From: Dromiciops gliroides
Taxonomy: Eukaryota > Chordata > Mammalia > Microbiotheria > Microbiotheriidae
DNA length: 64,000 bases
NCBI RefSeq assembly: GCF_019393635.1
Contig: NC_057861.1
Coordinates: 740,518,732 to 740,582,731 of the forward strand
Direction of reading: 5' to 3'
The stretch's first letter is position 1. Each line of letters opens with the position of its first letter. Positions 11,001 through 21,092 of this stretch are shown here, one piece after another. The position numbers and the translations under genes were made by a program. The notes under the pieces were generated by a model, which saw only the letters and a program-made list of their open reading frames with translations, made no database searches and had not been told where the DNA came from.

Positions 11001-11147
11001 TTTTTTTTTTTGGTGAGGCAATTGGGGTTAAGTGACTTGCCCAGGGTCACCCTGCTAGTAAGTGTCAAGTGTCTGAGGCCAGATTTGAACTCAGGTCTTC
11101 CTGAATCCAGGGCAGGTGCTTTATCCACTGCACCACCTAGCTGCCCC
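11001..11147 (-). mobile_element. tRNA-derived marsupial SINE, full length
   Basis: Antisense copy preceded by T12. Imperfect TSD TGATACATGAGATT (about 10988-11001) versus TGATACATAAGAGATT (from 11148), which differs by a 2-nt gain. Confidence 0.9.
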
Positions 11148-11360
11148 TGATACATAAGAGATTTTAATTTGATCTCTAATCCCTAAAAAATTTCTCATAG
11201 GAGGCTTGAGGACTTTGAACGCCTCCTGGTTTGGAAACTACGGCATCACAGCTCAGAGCTGCAAGGTACCTCAGAGGTCATTTAGTCCAACCCCCTCATT
11301 TCACTGGTGAGGAAAGTGAGGATGTTTGTAGTCCCACAGGGCGTGACAGAAGTGAGATTT

Positions 11361-12274
11361 TGTTGTGAAAATGTTTAAGTCCTGATGTTAGACAAAGACA
11401 AATCCAAAGTCTCCAATCCAAAGAAAATAGGTTTATTGAGAGGGGGATCCTGTCTCACAATAAAGCCAGTCTTAGGTCTAGGACCCAAAGACCCTGAGCC
11501 TCAGGATCCAAGAATATTTATGTGCCATGACTCCTCCCACAAATTAACATAATCCCAGGGATACAAATACAGTAAGTATGGAATAGAAAGAAAGAAACCA
11601 TCAGTCAGATATCAATATAATCAATTGCCATCCTATATATCCTACTTAAAATAGCCCTGTTACTAAGTAACAGGCTCATAACATAGGAAGCCATCTATCT
11701 ACTGGATGGCTTCTTTGTCATCCCAGACAAAGCCTCTCTTATCCTCTGAGTTGTTTCCGCAGCTATCAAGACTTTCCACTATATTGGTTAAGGTTGGCTT
11801 TTCCAACTTCTCTCCTGCTCTGATTGGTCCTTTATAGCTCAGACGTTATTATTTTAGGTATCTGACCTTTAAGTTGATTGGTGGCTGTACCTAACCCCAA
11901 TTGGAAGTGAAATAGTTGAATCTTTGGTGAAACTTGCAGAGTATATAAGTTGGCATTTGCCTTAGCTCCTTTCAATATCTATCTTAGTTACTCTTAAGTT
12001 ACTAAAGAATATCTAAATATAATAACTGTTTTTACCATAAAAGTATTTTATTATTTTCTAGTTACATGTAGAGATAGCTTTCAACATTTGTTTTTATAAG
12101 ATTTCTATTTTCCAATTTTTCTCCCTCCCTCCCCAAGACAGCAAACAATCAGATATAGGCTATAAATATAATAACTCTTAAGCTACAAAAGAATATCTAA
12201 TTTTTAAACTATTAATATGTAATCTATAAACTGATTAGTATTATAGTTAAATCACTCGGGGAAAATCTCTCACA
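11361..12274 (-). mobile_element. Solo LTR of an endogenous retrovirus (carries a nested L1)
   Basis: Termini on the plus strand are TGTTGTGAAAATG at 11361 and CTCTCACA ending at 12274 (TG...CA), flanked by the 4-bp duplication ATTT (11357-11360 and 12275-12278). Read on the minus strand it has a TATA-like ATAAATA (complement of 11515-11521) and AATAAA (complement of 11432-11437), about 80 bp apart, with about 71 bp of U5-like sequence after AATAAA. This is a sensible U3-R-U5 order. Without the L1 and its duplicated site the LTR is about 765 bp. No gag, pol or env sequence is adjacent, so recombination between LTRs probably removed the provirus. A 4-bp duplication is usual for gammaretrovirus-like (class I) elements, but the class is an inference. 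Confidence 0.82.
12028..12163 (-). mobile_element. L1 3' terminal fragment inside the LTR
   Basis: Short antisense L1 end ('ctagttacatgtagagatag', 'ttctccctccctccccaag', 'agatataggctat'). Perfect 13-bp TSD AAATATAATAACT at 12015-12027 and 12164-12176, so this insertion postdates the LTR. Confidence 0.88.
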
Positions 12275-12335
12275 ATTTGAACCCAGGTCCTCTGAGTTTT
12301 TCTCCAATGCCCTTTCTACTGTACCAGATTGGGTT

Positions 12336-13318
12336 TCAATTTTCTCTGTCAGACAAGTCCCATCTACATTTTGACTCCTTCCAGTTATCTACAGGGGTCT
12401 AGGGAACTAAGTTGAATGGAAAGTAGCTTCTTCCACAGAGACTGCTGTTGGAAAAACTTAGCCACGGTTAGCTAAGTGCCCCAGACCAAGGAAGGGAAAA
12501 AAGCTGTTCCATTTTTTCTGTAAGTTGTAACAGCACCCACAGGGGTTTTTATCTGTGAGGATGGAGATTTGAGAGAGAAGATAAAAAGGCATCTGAAAAT
12601 GGCGTGAGGGGCGAGCAGGTGCCCAATGCTTTCATCCAGGCATGCTGCAGGTGTTTGTATCATTTTCCCAGGGCTGGCACAGCAGCAGCGTTGGCCCACT
12701 TCTAGAGAGCCCTGGGCTCTGTCTGACAATTTCACAGCACATCTGTCCACAACTGTCTACTCTTTATGAGGGCTGGTGGGATCAGGCAGCTGAGTGCAAA
12801 CCCTGTCCATGCAGCTCTGGCTTGCAGAATGGGATGGAAGGGCATTTATGAAGGACTTTGTGAGGCGGGTATGGCCAATGGAGCCAAATCCTCAAAGGCC
12901 CCCCTGGTTATGAGGATGGGACTCCTTTGGCCATGGCCTCCATTATACTTATTGTGGGACCAAGCACTGTGCTGAGCCCTGGGCAGTAGAGAGAGGGTGA
13001 GGATTGGAATCAGAAAAACTAGTTTGAATCTTGCCTCCAGGAAGATAAATGAGAATAACATATGTCAATGGGATTAACAATGAGCATCTATAATATAACA
13101 TTACTACTATTTAATTAAATGTTGTGTTCTGCAAACCTTAAAGCACTCTATCATTAGCAATTATATTGTTGTTGTTCTTCTTCTTCTTATTATTATTATT
13201 CCATTATTATGGAAAGGTCAGCTAGGCCTTAGGCAGGGAAAGTAGCAGGACAAATGGAAAGGCCTAGAGGTCTAGAGTTCAAAGCTAAGGAAGATGGTCC
13301 CCAACCAATCTGTGAAGT
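12336..13318. other. Unassigned, with a small MIR tail and TTC/TTA microsatellite
   Basis: Overlapping frames at 12472-13061 on both strands have no recognisable domain. 12985-13140 contains decayed MIR text ('ctgcaaaccttaaagcac'). A (TTG/TTC/TTA)n run lies at 13167-13200. Confidence 0.4.
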
Positions 13319-13480
13319 ATTGAGAATTATCCATCTTCCATTAAAGTTCACTTCTGATGCCCCTTGTGACATGGAAATGACTTTGGGTTCTTGAAGCCTA
13401 TGCCAGTTGACAAAGTTCTAGGAGGTTCTATAGCTGTGGAAAGATTTGAATTATGGATCAGATAGTGCTGGAAAGGACCT
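13319..13480 (+). repeat. Unassigned repeat, copy A
   Basis: Direct repeat of 14929-15085. Both share 'tatccatcttcca', a 27-nt identical block that includes CATGGAAATGACTTTGG, and 'tttgaattatggatcag'. It is not one of the SINE or LINE types I recognise here. Confidence 0.7.
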
Positions 13481-14154
13481 CTAGCCCTACTGCCTCACAT
13501 TAAGAGGTCACACTGGGTTCAAGGGTAAGAATGGAATGAGATTCTGGTATGTGTTCAACAGAGATAGCAATATGAAGGTCAATATCCAGCTGCTATTTGG
13601 CACCTTTTGCTGAGTGGGAATGGGGCAATGGGGTGTTGAGGGATGTTTGGTGAAAAGAAAGGTTTTTGGCTCCCTTCAGTAGCAGCAGTGCAGATGGTCT
13701 GTTTTCCTGTCATCCATCCATTTGTAGTCTAGGGTGGGCAAAGCAAAGGTTCCTGTCTCTCCAGAGTAGCTGCCATTAGTGGAGGTGGCAAACCACACTG
13801 CAGTGAGCAGCTAAAAGCTTCCTGTTGGCAGAGAACTGGGAGCAGCAGGTCCTCCTGAAACAATTTGTTTGCTCCAGAAAGAACATATTCTCTTATAGAT
13901 AGGCTTCCTTTTCTCTAGTGTATTGAGTGCCATCTGCCATTACTTTCTCCTAGAGAGTGTTCTCCTCTGAAATCTACTTGTGGTGTAGATTGTCTAAGTC
14001 TGCTATCCAAGGTCCAGCCCTCTAAGTTCAAGGAGAAATCGTAACGAGGTTGGCCGGCTTGATGTGAATTGTTTTGAGCACAGAGATTTATGAAGACTGC
14101 TTACTAGTACCTGGATCTTTGGAACTATTGAATTAAGTATGGAGTCAACTAACT
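13481..14154. other. Unassigned intergenic DNA
   Basis: No gene or repeat recognised between copy A and the 'tttattaagcac' repeat at 14155. Confidence 0.4.
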
Positions 14155-14251
14155 TACAGTCAATGAACATTTATTAAGCACTTTCTGTATACTGGACATA
14201 GCATCTAGTGGATGCAAAAAGACAAATGAAACAGCTCCTGCCTTCAAGGAG
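14155..14251 (+). repeat. Ancient 'tttattaagcac' repeat
   Basis: 'aatgaacatttattaagcac' then 'ctgccttcaaggagatca', directly abutting an RTE-SINE. Confidence 0.5.
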
Positions 14252-14445
14252 ATCATTGTTCAGTCATGTCCAACTCTCCATGATCCCATTTGGGATTTTC
14301 TTGGCAGAGAAGCTGGAGGGATTTGACCATTTCCTTTTCCAGCTCATTTTACAGATGAGGAAATTGAGTCAAACAGGGCTAAGTAACTTGCCCAGGGTCA
14401 CACAGCTAGTGAGTATCCAAAGCCAGATTTAAACTCTGAAACATG
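14252..14445 (+). mobile_element. RTE-SINE (BovB-like head)
   Basis: 'ttcagtcatgtccaactctc', 'catttgggattttcttggca', 'catttccttttccagctcat', then CORE-like 'cttgcccagggtcacacagc'. The 3' end is decayed. Confidence 0.82.
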
Positions 14446-14589
14446 CTACTTTGGGGGGCAAAATGCATCACACATACACAGATAAGTAGATGTCAACTGT
14501 ACACAAATAAATAAAATGTTATAGTGGTAGTGGCACTAACAGTGGTGCAGAGAGTCAACAAAGGGATTTTGGGTATCACTGTACACAGT

Positions 14590-14890
14590 GAAAGGACCTA
14601 CAGATTATAGAAAGTGGAGGTGAGTGGGTAGAGCATTTTCAGGCTAGCAAAGCCTATGCAAAGGCATGGAGACCAAAGGTGAAAGGTGATGGGCATACCA
14701 TCACCAGGCCAGTTTGATTGGAACACATGATAAATAAGTGGGAGTAAATGAGGATAACTTTGGAAAGATTGGTTGGAACTAGATTTTGAAGGGCATTAAA
14801 TGTCAAACAGAGGATCGGGTTTTTCTCTTGGAGGCAATAAGAAGCTGCTGAAGTTTCTTGAGCAGAAGAGTAACTGTCATAATTTAGGGG
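14590..14890 (+). repeat. Probable ancient mammalian repeat
   Basis: 'agattttgaagggcattaaa', 'gcaataagaagctgctgaag' and 'cagaagagtaactgtcat' resemble a mammalian-wide repeat with the order 'agggagccattgg...gagtgacat'. A related copy is at 33880-34260. Family not named. Confidence 0.4.
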
Positions 14891-14928
14891 ATCATCCCCT
14901 CAAATAAATGATTACTTATCTCTAATAT

Positions 14929-15085
14929 GTTGAAAACTATCCATCTTCCACTCAAGTTTTCCTCTGATGCCCTCTTGTGGCATGGAAATGACTTTGGGTT
15001 CTTGAAGGCTGTGTCAGCTGATGAATCTCAGGTGCTATGGAGGTGTGAAAGTTTGAATTATGGATCAGAGATCTGGAAGGTATTT
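14929..15085 (+). repeat. Unassigned repeat, copy B
   Basis: Second copy of the unit at 13319-13480, about 80% alike by eye, in the same orientation 1.6 kb away. Flanks are not homologous, which argues for an interspersed element rather than a simple tandem duplication. Confidence 0.7.
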
Positions 15086-15104
15086 TTGAGAGAATCCAAA
15101 AATC

Positions 15105-15225
15105 CTTTATTTTAAAAATGAGGAAACCAATGCCCCAGGCAGTTTAGGTAACTTGCCTGAGGTGGGATTTGAACTCAGCTCCTCTGATTCCCAAGGCAAT
15201 GATCTTTCATGGTACCACAAAACTT
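15105..15225 (-). repeat. MIR-like SINE
   Basis: Antisense 'aaaaatgaggaaaccaatgc' and 'gggatttgaactcagctcct'. Confidence 0.6.
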
Positions 15226-15377
15226 GAGCAATGGACTACCTTTGTCTACCCAAGCCCAGCTCCACAAATAAAGGGAGCCCCATGGACAGAAAGTTGGACT
15301 CTTTCTGTGTTTTTTTTTTTGTTTTCCTTTGGCCAGAGTAGGTCTTTAAAGTGGTCTAGCCTATGTGGAATGGAATA

Positions 15378-15460
15378 GAATAAGCATTGATTAAGTGCCT
15401 ACTCTGTTCTAGGAATGTACTAAACTTTACAAATATTACCTCATTTATTACAGTGAGATC
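15378..15460 (-). repeat. MIR/L2-type tail
   Basis: 'aagcattgattaagtgccta' and 'ctttacaaatattacctcat'. Between 15226 and 15377 nothing else is recognised except a T10 run. Confidence 0.5.
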
Positions 15461-15524
15461 TAAGTTGATGATGGGAACATAAATACCAATGAAATAATAA
15501 GTTTTCCTTGGTATAGTATAACCA

Positions 15525-16575
15525 TTATTGAGAACAATAGCATTACTGTTGGTGGAGTTGTGAACAAGTCTAATCATGCTGGAGAGCAATTTGGAACTAT
15601 GCCCAAAGAGCTATAAAACTGTGCATACCCATTGACCCTGCAATACCACTACTGGGTGTGTACCCAAATGAAATAAAAAAAAATATTTAAAGCAGCTCTT
15701 CTTATGGTAGCAAAGGATTGGGAATTGGGGGGATGCTCATCAATTGGGGAGAGGCTGAACAAGCTGTGGTTGTTATTGCAGTGGAATAATATTGTGCAAT
15801 TAGAAACAATAAGCAGGATATAGAAAAACAGGAAGACATATGAAATGATACAAAGTGAAGTGAGCAGAATCATGAGACCATTGTACACAGCATCAGCAAT
15901 ATTGTTGTTATTGTTGTTCAGTCATTTTTCAGTCATGCCTAACTCTTCATGACTACATTTGGGGTTTTCTTGGTAACGATATTGGAGTGGTTTGTCGTTT
16001 CCTTCTCCAGCTCATATAACAGATACGGAAAGTGAGGCAAGCAGGGTTAAGTGACTTTCCCAGGGTCACACAGCTAGTAAGTGTCTGAAAGCCAGATTAG
16101 AACTCAGGAAGATGAGTCTTCTTGACTCCAGGCCTGGAGCAATACCCAATGCACTACCTAGCTGCATCTGACAGCAAGATTGTAAGGATTGTCAGATGTG
16201 AAAGATGTGGCTTTGCTTGTCAGTATGATTATCCAAGACACTCCAAAGAACCCACGAAGAAAAAAGCTATTTACCCCAGAGAGAGAACTGATGAACTCTG
16301 AGTGCAGATTGAAGCAGACTTCCTTCCCTGTCCCTCCCACTTTATTATTTATTCTTGGTTTTTGTTGTTGTTGTTGTTTTGTTGTTGTTTTTTTCAACAT
16401 GGATAATATAGAAATGTTTTATATGACTTCACATGTATAATGGGCATGATGTTATTTGCCTTTTCAACAGGTGGGAGTGGGGATGGAAGGAGGGAGAGAA
16501 TTTGGAACTCAAAATTAAAAAAAATGAATGTTGAAAGTAAATAAATAAATAATTTAAAAAAGAAAATAATAACAT
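15525..16575 (+). mobile_element. L1 3' region, split by an RTE-SINE
   Basis: 15525-15905 reads 'ggtggagttgtgaacaagtc', 'gagcaatttggaactatgcc', 'aatggggag'-type text and 'gtggaataatattgtgcaat'. It resumes at 16172 and continues through 'agagagaactgatgaactct', 'gcagattgaagcaga', 'acatggataatatagaaatg' to an A-rich end at about 16575. A (TTG)n run sits at 16361-16390. Confidence 0.85.
15906..16171 (+). mobile_element. RTE-SINE, near full length
   Basis: Best example here of the second SINE family: head 'ttgttcagtcatttttcagt', 'catttggggttttcttggta', 'attggagtggtttg', 'tttccttctccagctcat', CORE-like 'cccagggtcacacagctagt', tail 'gactccaggcctgg...ctacctagctgc'. TSD CAGCAATATTGT (15894-15905) versus CAGCAAGATTGT (16172-16183), one mismatch. 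It is inserted in an L1 that reads on through both sides. Confidence 0.88.
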
Positions 16576-16659
16576 TGGGAAACGTTCTAGAGTCTGTGCT
16601 ATCTCAGTGTGCACCTTCCATCCCCTGGGCCTGCTGAGCCTCCAGAGAGCATGCTAGAC

Positions 16660-17164
16660 ATGGCACCCCGTGGGTCCTTGCAGTTGGTTTCACATTGTTC
16701 CCAAGAATTGGTGGCATGCTGGGATCCTGGATCACAAGCAATGAGGTTCCAACATGGTATGCAATGCTGGAGCAGCTATCACAGAATCTACCTTACTGGA
16801 TGTTGGGTCCTATCTGGGGAACACTGTGCATGGTTATAGAGTATAGCTCTTGCCTGGTTTGGAAGGAGTTGGGGAGCTTCACACAAAAGACCCTGTTACC
16901 TTTGGGACTATATGTGGGGCAGCTGGCTCGCATCTGGGCCTAGCCACATTTATTCTTTCATGTTCCTCAAATGGGCCGGGGCTTGGTGGAGACCATCCTG
17001 ACCAATGGAGCTGCAGTGGCCACCACTGTGTCCTGGTATCCAATGAACCTGATAGCCTCCCACCTCATGTACCCTTACGTGGTCTTGGTGGTGATGGCCA
17101 CAACCCCAAATTACTGTGTCTGGCAGGATGACAGTCAAAAAGTGTCACCCTAACTATGAATAAA
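16660..17164 (+). pseudogene. TSPO: TSPO (translocator protein) processed pseudogene
   Basis: TSPO is a five-helix outer mitochondrial membrane protein that binds cholesterol and porphyrin. Here its coding sequence is intronless over about 494 bp (human TSPO has 169 codons). The start ATG at 16660 opens MAPRGSL; after about a dozen codons the frame shifts by 1 nt near 16695. The remaining text reads with family signatures WMLGPIWGTL, YLVWKELG-like CLVWKELGSFTQK, LGLYVGQLA and, after a break, TTVSWYPMN and TPNYCVWQDD. An in-frame TAG at 16941-16943 replaces the Trp of the conserved A-W-P-P segment. The stop is TAA at 17151-17153, followed by AATAAA at 17159-17164. No clear poly(A) tract or TSD was found, so the copy is old. 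TSPO2 is less likely because the W-K-E-L-G-x-F-T and LGLYxGQLA text matches TSPO better. Confidence 0.88.
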
Positions 17165-17351
17165 GATGCCTGGAGTTTCTGTTTGAGATGGGGCTCTGAA
17201 AAGAGATGAGGGTGTTGCTAAAGCTACTTGAGGCTTTTAATTGGAAGCCTTCTCCTTAAGTGGGCCAGCTTGGCAAGAAAACAAAATACATTCTCTTTGT
17301 AAGTGGTGGCCACCCCAAAAGTGGCATCTTATTTTAAAATTCCCTACAGGT

Positions 17352-17504
17352 TGGGGCAGCTAGGTGGCACAGTGGATAGAGCACTGGCCCTGGATTCAGG
17401 AGTACCTGAGTTCAAATCCAGCCTCAGACACTTAACACTTACTAGCTGTGTGACCCTGGGCAAGTCACTTAACCCCAATTGCCTCACTAAAAAAAAAAAA
17501 AAAA
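17352..17504 (+). mobile_element. tRNA-derived marsupial SINE, full length and young-looking
   Basis: Close to consensus throughout, ending 'aattgcctcacta' plus a long A-tail. Perfect 15-bp TSD AAATTCCCTACAGGT at 17337-17351 and 17505-17519. Confidence 0.96.
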
Positions 17505-17519
17505 AAATTCCCTACAGGT

Positions 17520-18514
17520 GTTTCAAAATAGAATATGAAAATTGGGCTATGACGAGTTCCAGCTTTTAAAAAATTTTAAAATTTAAAAAATGACCCTAAA
17601 CTCCACCATAAAACAGCCCTTGTGTCTGTCAGCAATAGAACCAAGTCAAGCTTGGTCCCACCATTTTACTTGTACTATCATGGCTCATGCAAATAAATTT
17701 CTCAACACTTAAAAAAAAGAACCCCTCTTGATAGAATTCTTAAATGTATTTAAAGGACAACATGCACAAATGTTCCATGGCATGGGAAAACACAGAGACA
17801 ATGACCCAGTAAAATGTAAGCTCCCTGAGGGCAGAGAATGTTTAACTTTTGACTTTGAATCCCTAGGTTTAGCCTGGAGCAAAAGTCAGCCTTAATAAGT
17901 GGTTGATTGATTGAATCTTTAAAGGGAAGGTGTATCTATTAGAGATAACTTAAAAGGTGTAGTAGGGTGTGGAGAAACTCCAGTCTAATTGAAGCTATGG
18001 CAGTCCATTCAGGAAATGTGTCTTTCTTCTTTTTCCAACTATTATGAGTTTCCAGGTCATCACCAACCAATCCTCAGTTCCCTCATTTACAGTATTGCAC
18101 AGCATATTAATAGACCTTACAATCTGTTCTTCATTTAAAGAGCCAGGGATTATTTGCAAAGAATTCTAAGTCAGTTCTCCATCCTTCCTTATTCCCTGTG
18201 GTGCCATCCACTCTCTGTGCTGAAGCTTGATCAATAAACACGCTTTCCTGTCAAAGTTAAACATGCAGTTTTATCATAAAGTGACAGCAGTCAATTCTGG
18301 CTCAATGCTGAATGCAGAACACTGATTTTCAGGTGTTTGTATAACATAAACAAAGGCGCATCAACTTGGAAATCAACAGGGATTTTTTAAAGCCAAGATA
18401 CATACAACTGGTTTCAGCAGAACATCATCTTTGGCATTCAGAGATGGGTGTTCTTTTATGGATGGTGAACTAGGTAAAGGCTTGGAGTACTAGGATCTTA
18501 GAGCTTAATGGTCA
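17520..18514. other. Mostly repeat-poor DNA with one L2 end
   Basis: 17805-17925 resembles an L2 3' end ('gtaagctccctgagggcaga'). From about 17930 to 18480 I see no repeat. This stretch is of ordinary complexity and is a candidate for conserved non-coding sequence. Confidence 0.45.
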
Positions 18515-18830
18515 TCTGTGGCATTGAGTCATTAGATTTCATGCTGAAAGGAACCACAGGGGTCCTCTAGCCCAAGCACCTTATTTGAGACATGGGGAAA
18601 CAGGTACCCAAGGTGTTTTGTGACTTATTCAAGGTTACACAAGTAAGAGGTCTAACAGGGAATATTCTGCAAAAGTCAAATGGATGACCTCCAGAGGTGG
18701 TAGACTCCCCCTCAATGTTAGGTCACCATTTTTTATACAGGAGAATCCTTTTAAAGGAAGAATGGACTAAAAAACCTTCATGATCTGCTCCTACACTCAG
18801 AATTCCTGATTCTCAAGCTATTAACTACTT
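18515..18830. repeat. MIR-like (-) then L3/CR1 fragment (+)
   Basis: 18515-18660: 'gggtcctctagcccaagcac', 'agacatggggaaacaggtac'. 18655-18830: 'tccagaggtggtagactccc' matches the CR1/L3 text found in the longer copies. Confidence 0.55.
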
Positions 18831-18849
18831 GTTTAAGCTTCAGTGCATC

Positions 18850-18985
18850 TGCCCCATTTGAATGTATGCTCCTTGTGAGTAAGAATCTTTCCATTCATTG
18901 TCTTTTTAGCATCAGCACTTTGGCACACTGCCTGTAATATAGCAGGTCTGGAAGAGATATTTGTCGACTGTTTTTTATAGACCTT
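18850..18985 (+). repeat. L2 3' end
   Basis: 'gaatgtatgctccttgtgag', 'atcagcactttggcacactg'. Confidence 0.55.
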
Positions 18986-19129
18986 TCCCTTCTCCCAACA
19001 AGGTTAATCCATTCACTCAGGCCTTTGGTTCCATCCCTTCATTTGGTTTTTAGAACTGTACATGTCTATGTGTGCATGTGTGTGTAGGGGGAACTGAATT
19101 CAGCTCAATTAACTACATATTTATTTCAA

Positions 19130-19310
19130 AAATTATTTGATTGATTCATTTTGTTTTTCCATCATGGTCATTTCCAAGTATATATTCCTCTCCTTTTATC
19201 CTGAGAGCCAACTTTTAAAACAAAGAATTAAAAAAAGACTTTCACCAAAATTAACTAATACATGAATGAAATCTGATAGTATATGCAATAATGTATTTTG
19301 GCATCTCTCC
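19130..19310 (-). repeat. Possible marsupial LINE 3' fragment
   Basis: 'catcatggtcatttccaagt', 'attcctctccttttatcctg' and 'aactaatacatgaatgaaat' resemble text I associate with marsupial LINE tails. Family uncertain. Confidence 0.35.
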
Positions 19311-19965
19311 TATAAACTGCCACCTCATATTTAATCTGTTGCAAAATCTTGCCATTTCTACCTTCACACAACTCCTGATATATGCCTGTTCTCTCCTCTG
19401 ACACTGATACCACCTGACATAGGCCCTCATCATCTTAATCTCTCAAAATGGACTGATAGTGGTAAGTCCCTCGTCTCCACACTCTAGTCCCTCCTGTCAA
19501 AGTGATCTTGCTAAAGTTGTTGTTGTTGCTGCTGTTGAGCCTTTGTTCTCAAAGAGGACCAGTGACACCTTGACTTGCAGGTGAGTTGGATTTAAGTGAG
19601 GCACAGCTGTGTGCATTTGACCGTATCACATACATCCCCACTCAATAAACTCCAGGTGTTTCCTATAACTTTCAAGATTAAATACAAAAATCCTTCAGCT
19701 TTTAAAACCCTCCATCCCTTGGCCCCTCCCTAATTTTCCAGTCTCTTTACTCCTTACATCTGCCCCCATGCACTCTTAGTGACACTGGTCTCCTTGCTGT
19801 TCCTCAAACTCAACACGTCAACCACCCCACTCCACTTTTCACAGGTTGTCCTCCATTGCCTGGAACTCCCACCTTCCCATCTCAGCCTCTTCACTTCTTT
19901 GATTTCCTCCAACCTCACTGGAAGTCTTCAGGTAAAGACTGGAAGGCCACTTCTCGAGTACGATG
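19310..19965 (+). repeat. L2 LINE ORF2 end and 3' UTR, interrupted
   Basis: Reads as the C-terminal part of L2 ORF2 with breaks ('catatttaatctgttgcaaa', 'accttcacacaactcctgat'), then 'acaaaaatccttcagctttt', 'ccatcccttggcccctccct', 'tgttcctcaaactcaacacg', 'gcctggaactcccaccttcc'. A foreign segment at 19515-19640 interrupts it. Confidence 0.65.
19515..19640 (+). repeat. Marsupial interspersed fragment ('ctcaaagaggacca' type)
   Basis: 'gagcctttgttctcaaagag', 'ttgacttgcaggtgagttgg', 'atttaagtgaggcacagctg'. A related decayed piece is at 59735-59890. I cannot name the family with certainty. Confidence 0.5.
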
Positions 19966-20059
19966 TGGTGGAGCTTCTTGTTGAAGTCTGGGTTGTACTA
20001 CTGACTTCTGGGGTCTCTTCTAACTCTGAAATCCAAGAAAATGGGAGTCAAGGGGTTTG

Positions 20060-20240
20060 GATCACTTTGCTGGTCCATGTTGGGATAGAGGCCAGAATTG
20101 GAGTCAGAAAGACTCGGTTCAAATCCAGGCTCAAACACAGGTAGATGTGTGACCTTGGGTAAGTCACCTAACTTCACCATGTCTCAGTTTCCTCATATTT
20201 AAAATAGGGGTGATAATAGATAGAATGAGATAATATTTTT
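20060..20240 (+). repeat. MIR-type SINE
   Basis: 'gtgaccttgggtaagtcacc', 'tctcagtttcctcatattta'. Confidence 0.7.
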
Positions 20241-20495
20241 AAAGTAAGGCAGTTGGTGGCACCATAGTGCACGGAGGCTCCAGACTTGGAGTCAGGAAGA
20301 ATCATCTTCCTGAGTTCAAATCTGGCCATAGATGCTTACTAGCTGTTTGACCCTGGGCAAGTCATCTAACCCTGTTCCTCATCCATAAAATGGACTAGAG
20401 AAGAAAATGGCAAGCCACTATAATATCTTTGCCAAGAAAACCCCAAATGGGGCCACAAAGTGTTGGTCATAACTAAAATGACTGAACAACAATTT
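20241..20495 (-). mobile_element. RTE-SINE, near full length
   Basis: Antisense: 'ggagtcaggaagaatcatct', 'gagttcaaatctggcc', 'aaatggcaagccactataat', 'aagaaaaccccaaatggggc', 'aactaaaatgactgaacaac'. Confidence 0.85.
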
Positions 20496-20603
20496 AAAAA
20501 GTGCTTTTCAAAATTTAAAGTGCTATATAAATTTATTATTAATTAGTATTAATATTATCATTAATATTGTCCTCTGGATATTGTTTTAGGGTGTTCACTC
20601 TAA

Positions 20604-20870
20604 TAATTTAAAATGACATAGTTGATAGATTACTGGGGTTAGGTCAGGAGGACCTGAGTTCAAATACAGCCTCACACAGTTATTATGTGACCCTGGGCAA
20701 GTCTTTTAACCTCTGTTTGCCTTAATTTCCTCCTCTGTAAAATGGGGATAAGAATAGCGTCTACTTCCCAGGGATATTTTGAGAATCAAATGAGATATTT
20801 GTAAGGAACCTGGCGCATAGTAGGTGTTATATGAATGCTAGTTATTATTATTATTTCCTCATAATATGAG
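20604..20870 (+). repeat. MIR-type SINE, nearly complete
   Basis: 'gaggacctgagttcaaatac', 'gtgaccctgggcaagtcttt', 'aatttcctcctctgtaaaat', 'aatgagatatttgtaaggaa', 'gcatagtaggtgttatatga'. Confidence 0.75.
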
Positions 20871-21092
20871 AATATCAGAGGTATACATGGGCTTTCCATC
20901 AGTTCCTCATACTTACCACATGAATAGCCTATTTTCTATTCTAAACTGTCTTCATAAGGCCATGGCATTCTTCGCTTGTAACTAACACCCTAATTCTTTT
21001 TAGTCTACCATTCAATTCCCCCCCCCCTTATCAATATAGCCTCTTTAGTATGAAGCAGGAGATACAGCATGATCATGATCATGATCAATCAT

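Larger units (their letters stand above)
11225..12335 (-). repeat. MIR-like SINE interrupted by a solo LTR
   Basis: The left part (11225-11360) runs 'catttagtccaaccccctca' to 'gacagaagtgagattt'. The right part resumes at 12275 with 'atttgaacccaggtcctctg'. Joining the two on one ATTT restores the standard MIR order, which fixes the insertion point exactly. Confidence 0.8.

Noticed and set aside
16850..17131. 93-codon frame and its overlaps as separate genes
   Set aside because: They are out-of-frame readings of the TSPO pseudogene.
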